From assembly GCF_022024115.1 (NCBI RefSeq), contig NZ_CP091792.1, forward strand, positions 62,001 through 126,000: DNA of 64,000 bases, read 5' to 3'. Source of the stretch: Prevotella communis. Lineage in GTDB: Bacteria; Bacteroidota; Bacteroidia; Bacteroidales; Bacteroidaceae. This document shows positions 24,051-32,161 of this stretch, piece after piece. Position 1 is the stretch's first letter, and every line of letters begins with the position of its first letter. Made by a program: the position numbers and the translations under genes. The notes beneath the pieces were generated by a model. That model was not told where the DNA came from. It saw only the letters and a program-made list of their open reading frames with translations, and ran no database searches.

Positions 24051-25924
24051 TCTTCACCTTTCAATGACTTCACATATTGGTATAACTTACGATAGAACGG
24101 ATGGCGTGTCAACGTGTTGCTATCGCCCAGGATGATGACTTTCATTCGTGCTCTGGTGATAGCCACGTTCATGCGTCGTAGGTCGCGTAGGAATCCAATC
24201 TGTCCGTCGTCGTTAGAGCGTACCAGGGAGATGACGATAATGTCGCGCTCCTGTCCCTGGAATCCGTCAACGGTATTCACGCTGATGCGTGTGCGGAAGG
24301 GCTTCATCCACTCCTTCTTACGGATTTGTGAACGCAGATACTGCACCTGGGCACGGTAGGGTGAGATGATGCCCACGTCGAGTCGCTCGTCCAGGATACG
24401 CTGTTTGCCGATGAGTTCGAAATAGGCTTGCAGGGAGAGCAGGGTCAGTTCGGCTTCCGTCTTGTTGACACGACCGAAGGACTCTCCCACGAATTCCTCC
24501 TTACCATCATATTGTGAGGTGTCAATCCACATCATAGGCAGATCGAGGTCTAGGATGCTGCGGTGTTTTACCTCGGGTGCCGCCACCATCTGGTGATGGT
24601 AGAACCAGTCGGACGAGAACTGCATGATATCTTCGTGCATGCGGTATTGTATGCGCAGAAGGGTCACCACCTCAGGCTTCTGCTCGGCGATACGTTCCAT
24701 CAGCGTGTGACCTAGTCCGCCTTTCAGGGCTTCATAGCATTTTACCGTAGGGGGCAACTGACAATGGTCGCCTGCCAGGATTACACGACTGGCCCTGCGG
24801 ATGGGTATCCAACAGGCTGCTTCAAGGGCCTGGGCGGCCTCGTCGATGAAAAGGGTGCCAAACTTCATGCCGTCGAGCAGACGGTTGGCAGAGCCTACCA
24901 GGGTACAGGCTATGACGCGTGCCTCACCAAAGAGTTCGGCATTGATGCGTATCTCCAGTTCGGTGGCACGACTCTTCAGGCGATCCATCTTCTGGTGCCA
25001 GTTGTCTGTACGTTTTCTATGACTGCGCAATTCACGGATAGCCTTGCGGATAGCCCATAGCTGGGGATAGTCAGGATGAGCCTCGAAGCGACGCTCGTAG
25101 GTAAAGGAGAGCATCTTATCGTCTACCCTGACGGGGTTTCCTATACGCAAAACGTTCAGACCTCTATCTACGAGTTTCTCCGATATCCAGTCTACCGCCG
25201 TATTGCTCTGGGCGCATACCAGTACCTGACTCTCGCGACGCAGGGTCTCATAGATGGCTTCTACAAGGGTGGTTGTCTTTCCTGTGCCTGGAGGGCCATG
25301 TACAATGGCTACATCCTTGGCTCGCAGCACTTCGTTGACAGCATGCTGCTGGGTTTCATTCAGATACGAGAAACCGATGTCAGGAAAAGAAAATGTCTCG
25401 GCTTTCTGATGCGAGTAGAAAAGGTCGCGCAGATAACCCAATCGGCCTTTGGCACGCATGGTGCGGTCGATGGCATCGAACATCAGGCGATAGGAGGTCT
25501 CGTCGAAGAAGAGTTGGATGCCTAGCTGACCATCGGTGATCTGTAAATCCCCAACAGGAAAGCCGTCGGGTATGCTGACCACCATACGGTCGCCATCGAC
25601 ATAGCTCACGCTACCAGTGGCATGGAAGAAATGAATCTCTTTCTCCTTTTGTACGAAGAATTGGACTGGTCGTCCGAATTCAAAGTTATGGTCTGTGTCA
25701 TCGTCTGCCTGGCGGAATACCTCCACGCAATATTGATTCAGGGAGTTATAGTACGACTTGCCAACACGCAAAGGCATCCAGGCATCACCACGTTTCACCC
25801 TTCGCAGCATGCCGAGGGCTTCGGTCTGCTGTTGGAAGGCGCGCTTCTCTTCATCGTATTCCATCTGCAACAAAGCACGCTGGCGTTGCAGTTCAAGTAT
25901 AGGGGATGTTATTTCTTTGCTCAT
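24047..25924 (-). CDS. SF1B helicase of the Upf1/SMUBP2 type
   Basis: 625 residues. Motifs in order: YLNETQQHAVNEVLRAKDVA (Q motif), IVHGPPGTGKTTTLVEAIYE (Walker A near 210), LVCAQSNTAVDWISEKL, LFIDEAAQALEAA near 356, LAGDHCQLPPTVK, then VNTVDGFQGQERDIIVISLV and RRMNVAITRARMKVII. This is the AAA_11/AAA_12 helicase arrangement of Upf1-like proteins, which unwind RNA or DNA 5' to 3'. It has no nuclease domain. It begins 3 nt after the RluA stop and overlaps the Dna2-like gene by 4 nt, so all three form one operon. Confidence 0.9.
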   Translation of the reverse strand: MSKEITSPILELQRQRALLQMEYDEEKRAFQQQTEALGMLRRVKRGDAWMPLRVGKSYYNSLNQYCVEVFRQADDDTDHNFEFGRPVQFFVQKEKEIHFFHATGSVSYVDGDRMVVSIPDGFPVGDLQITDGQLGIQLFFDETSYRLMFDAIDRTMRAKGRLGYLRDLFYSHQKAETFSFPDIGFSYLNETQQHAVNEVLRAKDVAIVHGPPGTGKTTTLVEAIYETLRRESQVLVCAQSNTAVDWISEKLVDRGLNVLRIGNPVRVDDKMLSFTYERRFEAHPDYPQLWAIRKAIRELRSHRKRTDNWHQKMDRLKSRATELEIRINAELFGEARVIACTLVGSANRLLDGMKFGTLFIDEAAQALEAACWIPIRRASRVILAGDHCQLPPTVKCYEALKGGLGHTLMERIAEQKPEVVTLLRIQYRMHEDIMQFSSDWFYHHQMVAAPEVKHRSILDLDLPMMWIDTSQYDGKEEFVGESFGRVNKTEAELTLLSLQAYFELIGKQRILDERLDVGIISPYRAQVQYLRSQIRKKEWMKPFRTRISVNTVDGFQGQERDIIVISLVRSNDDGQIGFLRDLRRMNVAITRARMKVIILGDSNTLTRHPFYRKLYQYVKSLKGEE

Positions 25925-25927
25925 AAA

Positions 25928-27490
25928 TTAAAATGGTGCAGGATAGCGGAACGTTAGCCGTTCGTTTGTTTCCGGGTCATTAAAGGACAGCAGTTCGGCG
26001 TGCAGATACAAGCGGTCGGCTTTCTGTCGTCCATAAAGAGGATCGCCCTTGATAGGATTATTGAGACCTTGCTCGTGGGCACAATGCACACGCAACTGAT
26101 GGGTGCGACCAGTATGGGGAGTCAGTCGGATACGACAATCGCCTAAGGCCTGATATTCTGTCAGGGCAGGCTTGCCGTACTCAGTATCCACCACCTGACG
26201 GGGACGGTCTGTCAAGTCTGGTCGTAGGGGCAGACTAATGGTGCCGCTCCCTTGTATCTCTTTTTCCAATATCGCGACATATTCTTTCTGTACTGTTCGC
26301 GCTAAGAACTGGTTTTGCAAATGATGGTAGGCCTCTTGGGTCAGCGCCACGACCATCACACCCGAGGTATCCATATCCAGACGATGTACCATATAGATTT
26401 CCGAATATTGCTTCTTGAGAAGACTTTCTACTGATGGGGCATCAGAGAGACCAGGAACGGATAGTAGGCCAGCTGGCTTGTAGATAACGAGGAAACCGGA
26501 TGCCTGGTGTATGATGATAGGTTCCAGGGACTTGTGGGCCTCATTGGTTTCCATGGGGAGCATCCATCCTAGGATAGGTCTGCATTTACCCCGACAAGCA
26601 GGATAGTAGTGGTTATGATGACGTATCTCCATGCGAGGTGACCTGCCTTGCCAGAATTCTGCCATACTCAATGGACGCAGTTGATGGGTAAAGGCATACT
26701 GGAGTAACTTAGGGGCACAGCATTCACCTGAACCAGAGGGAGGCACTCCTTGAGGCGTTTGGGAAAAGATGTTGGTCAGCGAGCGATATTTATTCTCGCT
26801 ATTCGCCATCATGAAATGGTCAAATAGCCAACGTTGCAAAGCATCAGAGCGCTGTTTCCGCTCAGCTTTCAATGAGGCAATCTCTGCGGAGAATGGTTGC
26901 AGGCGTCTCTCAATGGTATCCATTTGCTCCTGCCAACGTTTCTTCAAGCGGCGTAGTTCGGCTTTCTGAAACTGACTCTCGCGAATTATCGTCTCAGTCT
27001 CACCATCTTTTTCCCGTTGTTCATCACGTCGCTTTTTTGACTGTTGCATCAGTTGCTTATAGGCTGCAATTTCCTGGTTGGCCTGTTGGTTGACCTGCTG
27101 CCATTCTGCTTGTAGGGCCAGGTGCTCATTGTTCTTTTCTAATGCCTCCACCTGTTGATTGATGGCAGAGATACGAGCCTCCTCTTGTTTGAAATAACCA
27201 TCGGGCTGCAGATAGTCGAAGATAGCTGGCACAAACCAAGGCCAGTCTTCGCGTCCGCCAATCTGCCCGCTATAAGCTGCAAGGAAACCAAGTTGGCCTT
27301 GCTGATTCTCGCACACCAAGACACCAAACATCTTTCCTGCCTGTATCTCTTCGTCCCATTTAGGGTGCTGCTTTAGGTATGCACGCACCTCATCGGCCGC
27401 CTCCAAACAAAGTGGATGCGGCTCGTAGCAAAACGGATTATTCATCTGTTTTGGACGTGGTGTCAGGGTGTGTAGAAGATGAAACGGCAT
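25928..27490 (-). CDS. RluA-family pseudouridine synthase with long coiled-coil N-terminal extension
   Basis: 520 residues. The C-terminal 220 hold the synthase: ASGFLVIYKPAGLLSVPG, the catalytic MVHRLDMDTSGVMV with Asp, KEYVAILEKEI, and LTPHTGRTHQLRVHCAH. The preceding 130-250 is a Glu/Gln/Lys/Arg-rich coiled coil, after a PFCYEPHPLCLEAADEVRAY module found in Bacteroidetes RluA homologues. It makes pseudouridine in rRNA or tRNA. The promoter word TACTTTTG at 27498-27505 ends 7 nt before this ATG; a start at 27445 (MNNPFCYEP) would give a longer leader. Two helicases follow in the same operon, suggesting RNA or ribosome metabolism. Confidence 0.87.
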   Translation of the reverse strand: MPFHLLHTLTPRPKQMNNPFCYEPHPLCLEAADEVRAYLKQHPKWDEEIQAGKMFGVLVCENQQGQLGFLAAYSGQIGGREDWPWFVPAIFDYLQPDGYFKQEEARISAINQQVEALEKNNEHLALQAEWQQVNQQANQEIAAYKQLMQQSKKRRDEQREKDGETETIIRESQFQKAELRRLKKRWQEQMDTIERRLQPFSAEIASLKAERKQRSDALQRWLFDHFMMANSENKYRSLTNIFSQTPQGVPPSGSGECCAPKLLQYAFTHQLRPLSMAEFWQGRSPRMEIRHHNHYYPACRGKCRPILGWMLPMETNEAHKSLEPIIIHQASGFLVIYKPAGLLSVPGLSDAPSVESLLKKQYSEIYMVHRLDMDTSGVMVVALTQEAYHHLQNQFLARTVQKEYVAILEKEIQGSGTISLPLRPDLTDRPRQVVDTEYGKPALTEYQALGDCRIRLTPHTGRTHQLRVHCAHEQGLNNPIKGDPLYGRQKADRLYLHAELLSFNDPETNERLTFRYPAPF

Positions 27491-27497
27491 TTGAATG

Positions 27498-27505
27498 CAA
27501 AAGTA
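27498..27505 (-). promoter_or_regulatory. Promoter -7 element of the RluA-helicase operon
   Basis: TACTTTTG on the minus strand, 7 nt from the ATG at 27490. Confidence 0.6.
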
Positions 27506-27548
27506 CAAAACTTTTTCGATATTACTTGCTCACATCAAAAAAAAAGCA

Positions 27549-27556
27549 TACTTTTG
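27549..27556 (+). promoter_or_regulatory. Promoter -7 element of the ABC ATPase gene
   Basis: TACTTTTG, 28 nt before the ATG at 27585; divergent from the RluA promoter. Confidence 0.6.
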
Positions 27557-27584
27557 CACGGAGAATGTCAAGACTTCCGACAAA

Positions 27585-28415
27585 ATGAATAGCAATATAT
27601 CTGTCACGCTGAACGACCTGAGTATAGGTTACAGGAATAAGCAGGGCACCAGGGTGGTGGCTGAACATCTTACGGCCAACATTCATCAGGGGTGTCTTAC
27701 TTGTCTGTTGGGTGAGAATGGTGTGGGTAAGTCGACATTGCTCAAGACGTTGTCTGCCTTCCAGCCACAACTGGGTGGAAGTATCTGTATCCAGGGACGT
27801 GAGTTGGGACAATACACTGAGCGCGAGCTGGCTCGTACTATTGGTATTGTGTTAACAGAGAAACCTGATGTGCAGCAAATGACGGCGATGGAACTGGTAG
27901 AAATGGGACGCGCGCCTTATACTGGGTTCTGGGGACGACTGAATGATGATGACCGAAGGGCTTGTGAGGAAGCAATGGCTTTGATAGGCATTGGTCATCT
28001 GAAAAACAGGATGATTGAGACTTTGAGCGATGGCGAGCGCCAGAAGGTCATGATAGCGAAGACACTGGCGCAGCAGACACCTATCATTTATTTGGATGAG
28101 CCTACAGCCTTCTTGGATTATCCCAGTAAGGTGGACATGCTTTTGTTGCTGAGTCGTATCAGTAGGGAGGCACAGAAAACGGTGTTTCTATCGACCCATG
28201 ATTTGGAACTGGCTTTGCAGGTGGCTGACGAGATATGGCTGATGACTAGACCTCACACAGAAATCACTGAAATCACAGAAAGAGGAGCAAAGCTCCTGAT
28301 AGGAACACCACACGAATTGGCACAGAGTGGTGCCTTGAGCCAGTTTGTTGAACGAGGCAAAGGTATCGAGTTTAATAAAGCTACACTCAGTGTCAGGGTC
28401 AAGAAATTTCTGTGA
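27585..28415 (+). CDS. ABC transporter ATP-binding protein, FecE/BtuD (iron-siderophore/heme/B12) type
   Basis: 276 residues. Walker A GENGVGKST, Q-loop region VLTEKPDVQQMTAMELVEMG, signature LSDGERQKVMIAKTLAQQ, Walker B IIYLDEPTAFLD, H-loop STHDLELALQ. The order and the MGRAPYTGFWGRL segment fit the FecCD-linked import ATPases. No permease or binding protein is adjacent, so its partners are elsewhere. The C-terminus is unusual: PHTEITEITERGAKLL is coded by one arm of a 29-bp inverted repeat and the stop codon TGA is supplied by the other arm, so the gene end has been remodelled by a repeat. Confidence 0.9.
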   Translation: MNSNISVTLNDLSIGYRNKQGTRVVAEHLTANIHQGCLTCLLGENGVGKSTLLKTLSAFQPQLGGSICIQGRELGQYTERELARTIGIVLTEKPDVQQMTAMELVEMGRAPYTGFWGRLNDDDRRACEEAMALIGIGHLKNRMIETLSDGERQKVMIAKTLAQQTPIIYLDEPTAFLDYPSKVDMLLLLSRISREAQKTVFLSTHDLELALQVADEIWLMTRPHTEITEITERGAKLLIGTPHELAQSGALSQFVERGKGIEFNKATLSVRVKKFL

Positions 28416-28435
28416 TTTCAGTGATTTCTGTGTGA
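28253..28435. repeat. Perfect 29-bp inverted repeat enclosing the C-terminal codons of the ABC gene
   Basis: Arms 28253-28281 and 28407-28435 are exact reverse complements, built from TCACACAGAAATCAC and TGAAATCACAGAAA. The loop of 125 nt codes for the ABC C-terminus. Related arms lie at 5684-5845. Confidence 0.9.
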
Positions 28436-28436
28436 C

Positions 28437-29096
28437 CTAGAAAATGTCACGTATCAGAATATCCCATACTGCAACGATATGACAGATACTACCAGCCAAT
28501 ACGCAGAAATGGAATACCGTATGCATATATTTCTTTTTGTTGAACGAATAGAACACAGCACCCGTGATATAAAATACTCCCTCGAGCACAATCCAGACGA
28601 AAGCATTCGTTGAAACTGTGTCAACCAATGGCTTAAAGGCAGCCAATACGCTAAGACCCATTATCACAAAGCATGCCGTTTCGATATTTGAGTGGTCTTT
28701 CAGTTTGATGAAACTGATCAGGGTACCTATGAGGGCGCAGACCCATACAAAGGTGAAAAGCGTCCATCCCCAATATCCTTCATTGCGTAGTGCCATCAGT
28801 GTGATAGGCGAATAGCTGCCTGCTATGTGCCAATAGATGGCTGCATGGTCCCACTTCCGGAAATGTTCTCGCCATGGATTCCTGAGTTTCAGGGCGTGAT
28901 AAATGGTAGATGCCAAATAGCTGCCCAGCATACCGAAGAGGTAAAGCCCAACACCAATAGCTGCCCATGAGCGGTCGTTATTGCCTAATAATACGACGAT
29001 AAAAAATGCGATGCCCACTGCTCCGGCCATTATAGCACCGCCAGCATGACTCCATGAATTCCAAACTTCCTCCTTGTGTGTGTATCTTATTGCCAT
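28437..29096 (-). CDS. trhA: TrhA/hemolysin III (PAQR-like) membrane protein
   Basis: 219 residues, seven hydrophobic helices. Landmarks: EEVWNSWSHAGGAIM near the N-terminus, SYLASTIYHAL and KWDHAAIYWHIAGSYSP, and C-terminal FHFCVLAGSICHIVAVW. The conserved His/Asp/Ser positions fit the hemolysin III/YqfA family related to PAQR receptors; in other bacteria it affects membrane lipid homeostasis. Start at 29096 because the upstream alternative is TTG and overlaps the RNase R gene. It follows rnr by 28 nt and is probably co-transcribed. Confidence 0.9.
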   Translation of the reverse strand: MAIRYTHKEEVWNSWSHAGGAIMAGAVGIAFFIVVLLGNNDRSWAAIGVGLYLFGMLGSYLASTIYHALKLRNPWREHFRKWDHAAIYWHIAGSYSPITLMALRNEGYWGWTLFTFVWVCALIGTLISFIKLKDHSNIETACFVIMGLSVLAAFKPLVDTVSTNAFVWIVLEGVFYITGAVFYSFNKKKYMHTVFHFCVLAGSICHIVAVWDILIRDIF

Positions 29097-29124
29097 TTTT
29101 GGTTTGAGGTTTGAGAGTTGAGGG

Positions 29125-31305
29125 CTAGTCAACTAGGACAAAGTCGAGCTGGCGTTTCTCTATGTTGGCACGAGCCACCTTGATACGGACGGCATCGCCA
29201 AGCTGATATTTCTGATGATGACGGCGGCCTACCAGACAGTAGTTGCGCTCGTCGAACTCGTAATAGTCGCCATCGAGGTCATGCATACCCACAAGTCCTT
29301 CGCAGTGGTTCTCATCAATCTCGCAGTAGATGCCGTATGACTGGACACCACTGATATGGGCATCAAACTCCATACCTACCTTATCGGCCATGAATTCCAC
29401 CATCTTGTATTTGATAGAGTCGCGCTCTGCATTCTGGGCGGTCTGCTCCATCTGACTGCAGTGCTCGCAGAGTTCCTCGTAGTGATCCTGGTTCACAGAA
29501 CGTCCACCATCCTGATAACGGGTGAGCAGACGGTGCACCATCGTGTCAGGATAACGACGGATGGGGGAGGTGAAGTGCGTGTAGTAGTCAAAAGCCAGTC
29601 CGTAGTGCCCAATGTTGTGGGTCGAATATCTGGCTTTCATCATCGCACGCAGGGTCAGCGTCTCTACGAGTTTTTGTTCGCGCTCGCCTTGTGCTTCCTC
29701 CATTAAGTTGTTGAGATTCTTTGAGATAGCACCCTTTGTGCCGCTGGTTTTCACCTTATAACCGAAAGGAGCCAGGGCTGTGCGCAGACTTTCCAACTTT
29801 TGAGGATCGGGCTGGTCGTGGATACGATAAACGAAAGTCTTGCCTTTGGAGGGCTTGCCAGAATCCTCTTTTTTAGCCTTTCCTGCCTTACCGATGAATT
29901 CTGCTACCGTGCGGTTGGCCAGCAACATAAACTCCTCAATGAGCTGTGTGGCATCTGTCGACTTCTTGAAATAGCAGCGGGTGGGCTTGCCATCGTCATC
30001 AATATCAAAGTGCAGTTCTTCACGATCAAACTTCACAGCACCATTCTTGAAACGGCGCTCGCGCAGACGTTTGGCCATCTTGTCAAGGATACGCAATTCG
30101 TCGGCGTAGTCACCATCTTTTCCTTCCAGAATCTCCTGTACTTCCTCATAGGCGTATCGGCGGTTGCTCTTGATAACGGTATGGGCCAGGTGCCAGTCTT
30201 TGATATTGGCATCATCGTCCAGGACGAAAATGACACTATAGCAGAGTTTTTCCTCATCAGGACGGAGTGAACAGACAAAGTTACATAGTCTTTCTGGTAG
30301 CATAGGAATGGTGCGGTCAACAAGATAGACGCTGGTAGCGCGCTGTTCGGCCTCACGATCGATGATACTGCCTTCGGTGACATAATGGCTCACATCAGCA
30401 ATATGGACGCCCACTTCATAGAGGTTTGAGGTTTTATTTTTTTGACTTGTGACTTTTCTGATGCTCAATGCATCGTCAAAGTCCTTGGCATCTTTGGGGT
30501 CGATGGTGCAGGTGAACACCTCACGGAAGTCCTCACGACGGGCGATTTCTTCCTCGGAAATCTCTGCGTTAATCTTCAGAGCAGCATCCTCTACACGTTT
30601 CGGATACTTATAAGGCAGACCATACTGCGCCAGGATGGCATGCATCTCAACATTGTTTTCGCCTTGTTTGCCAAGCACGTCAATGACTTCACCGACAATA
30701 TTCTTTGATTCTGCCGATGGCCACTGCGTGATTTTTACAACGGCCTTCTCGCCAGTCTTGCCTCCCTTGAGCTTCTTCTTGGGAATCAGAATGTCGTGAA
30801 CGAAGAAGTTGCCTTCAGCATTGAGAAAGGCAAAGTCTTTCTCTACTTGCAAGATACCTACGGCCTGGTCGTGCTTGCGTTCCAGAATATCTGTAACGAT
30901 GGCTTCTTTGATATGGTTCTGACGGCGTGCCATATAAGCTACTCTTACACGGTCGCCATTAAGAGCGAACATCGAGTTACGCTCTGCTACAAAGACGGGC
31001 TTGCCGCCATCATCAGGCTGGAACGAGTTCTTGCCGTTGGCTTTACGGATGAAAGTACCCTCCTGCACCTGCGTCTTCAGATTCAGTTTATAAGCGCTGT
31101 CACCTACTTTCGACAGATAATCATCCCATGCCATCTCTTCCATCACGTCGATAGCGAGCATCTTCACGGGATGCGTATCAAATTTCAGTGCCTTGAATAT
31201 CTGTTTGAAACTGAGCGTCTCGCCAGGATGAGCCTGAAACAAGGCTTGCAAAGCGTTTGCAACATCACGCTTATTCAACCGTTTTCCACCTCTTTTCTTT
31301 CCCAT
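29125..31305 (-). CDS. rnr: Ribonuclease R (RNB-family 3'-5' exoribonuclease)
   Basis: 726 residues. N-terminal basic region (MGKKRGGKRLNKRDVANALQ) and winged-helix, cold-shock domains (FVAERNSMFALNGDRVRVAY), RNB domain with the catalytic Asp cluster TIDPKDAKDFDDALSI, and a C-terminal S1 domain (GMEFDAHISGVQSYGIYCEI). It degrades structured RNA processively. The ATG at 31305 is only 5 nt after the TACTTTTG word, so the transcript is probably leaderless. The segment RKVTSQKNKTSNLYEVG inside the RNB domain is coded partly by a word repeat at 30421-30461. Confidence 0.95.
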   Translation of the reverse strand: MGKKRGGKRLNKRDVANALQALFQAHPGETLSFKQIFKALKFDTHPVKMLAIDVMEEMAWDDYLSKVGDSAYKLNLKTQVQEGTFIRKANGKNSFQPDDGGKPVFVAERNSMFALNGDRVRVAYMARRQNHIKEAIVTDILERKHDQAVGILQVEKDFAFLNAEGNFFVHDILIPKKKLKGGKTGEKAVVKITQWPSAESKNIVGEVIDVLGKQGENNVEMHAILAQYGLPYKYPKRVEDAALKINAEISEEEIARREDFREVFTCTIDPKDAKDFDDALSIRKVTSQKNKTSNLYEVGVHIADVSHYVTEGSIIDREAEQRATSVYLVDRTIPMLPERLCNFVCSLRPDEEKLCYSVIFVLDDDANIKDWHLAHTVIKSNRRYAYEEVQEILEGKDGDYADELRILDKMAKRLRERRFKNGAVKFDREELHFDIDDDGKPTRCYFKKSTDATQLIEEFMLLANRTVAEFIGKAGKAKKEDSGKPSKGKTFVYRIHDQPDPQKLESLRTALAPFGYKVKTSGTKGAISKNLNNLMEEAQGEREQKLVETLTLRAMMKARYSTHNIGHYGLAFDYYTHFTSPIRRYPDTMVHRLLTRYQDGGRSVNQDHYEELCEHCSQMEQTAQNAERDSIKYKMVEFMADKVGMEFDAHISGVQSYGIYCEIDENHCEGLVGMHDLDGDYYEFDERNYCLVGRRHHQKYQLGDAVRIKVARANIEKRQLDFVLVD
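30421..30461. repeat. In-frame word repeat inside the RNase R gene
   Basis: GAGGTTTGAGGTTTTATTTT then TTGACTTGTGACTTTTCTGA, read on the minus strand as KVTSQKNKTSN. Confidence 0.5.
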
Positions 31306-31310
31306 AATTG

Positions 31311-31318
31311 CAAAAGTA
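31311..31318 (-). promoter_or_regulatory. Promoter -7 element of rnr
   Basis: TACTTTTG on the minus strand, 5 nt from the ATG; fixes the start at 31305. Confidence 0.65.
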
Positions 31319-31384
31319 TTGGTTTTTACGTGGGCAAAGATACAAAAAATTCTTAATTGTTGAGCCTTAATGGGCAAAAATTAC

Positions 31385-31392
31385 TATCTTTG
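31385..31392 (+). promoter_or_regulatory. Promoter -7 element of the dapB operon
   Basis: TATCTTTG, 24 nt before the ATG at 31417; divergent from rnr. Confidence 0.65.
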
Positions 31393-31416
31393 CAACGCAA
31401 TTTAATTCGAATTAAA

Positions 31417-32130
31417 ATGAAAATAGCATTAATCGGCTATGGCAAGATGGGCAAAATGATTGAAGAAATAGCCCGTAGCCGTGGCCATGAGATTGTTAGT
31501 ATCATCGATATAGACAATCAACAGGATTTTGAGAGTGAGGCCTTCGCATCAGCTGATGTGGCCATCGAGTTTACAGCTCCTCAGGCTGCCTATGGTAACT
31601 ATTTGAAAGCGTGGGCTAAAGGCGTAAAGGTTGTGTCTGGTTCTACAGGTTGGATGAAGGAACATGGAGATGATGTCCGTCAGGCTTGCGAGAACGGCCA
31701 GACGTTGTTCTGGGCTTCAAATTTCTCTATCGGCGTGGCCATCTTCTCTGCCGTTAACCGTTACTTAGCCAAAATCATGAACCAGTTTCCGCAGTACGAT
31801 GTGGAGATGGAAGAGACGCACCATGTGCATAAGCTCGACCATCCCAGTGGTACGGCTATCACGCTGGCCGAGGAGATTGTGGAGAATATCGACCGCAAAG
31901 AAGCCTGGGCAGAGGATACCACAGACCCCAAACTGCTGCGTGTGGATCATATCCGCCGTGGTGAGGTGCCTGGTATTCATACCATCCGCTATGACTCTGA
32001 TGCTGATATCATCACGATAACTCATGACGCTCATTCACGTCGTGGCTTTGCCCTTGGTGCAGTATTGGCTGCAGAATATACCAAGGATCATCAGGGATTG
32101 CTGACAATTAGTGATATGTTTAAGTTCTAG
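31417..32130 (+). CDS. dapB: 4-hydroxy-tetrahydrodipicolinate reductase
   Basis: 237 residues. NAD(P)H-binding GYGKMGKMIEE at the N-terminus, the family segment EETHHVHKLDHPSGTAITLA with the catalytic His and Lys, and IRRGEVPGIHTIRYDSDAD. It reduces hydroxy-tetrahydrodipicolinate in the diaminopimelate/lysine pathway in the cytoplasm. The start at 31417 follows the promoter word by 24 nt. It leads an operon with two signal peptidase genes and wbqC, an order seen in many Bacteroidetes. Confidence 0.96.
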   Translation: MKIALIGYGKMGKMIEEIARSRGHEIVSIIDIDNQQDFESEAFASADVAIEFTAPQAAYGNYLKAWAKGVKVVSGSTGWMKEHGDDVRQACENGQTLFWASNFSIGVAIFSAVNRYLAKIMNQFPQYDVEMEETHHVHKLDHPSGTAITLAEEIVENIDRKEAWAEDTTDPKLLRVDHIRRGEVPGIHTIRYDSDADIITITHDAHSRRGFALGAVLAAEYTKDHQGLLTISDMFKF

Positions 32131-32161
32131 GAGTATTAGAAATATCAGATTACGTGTTGGT

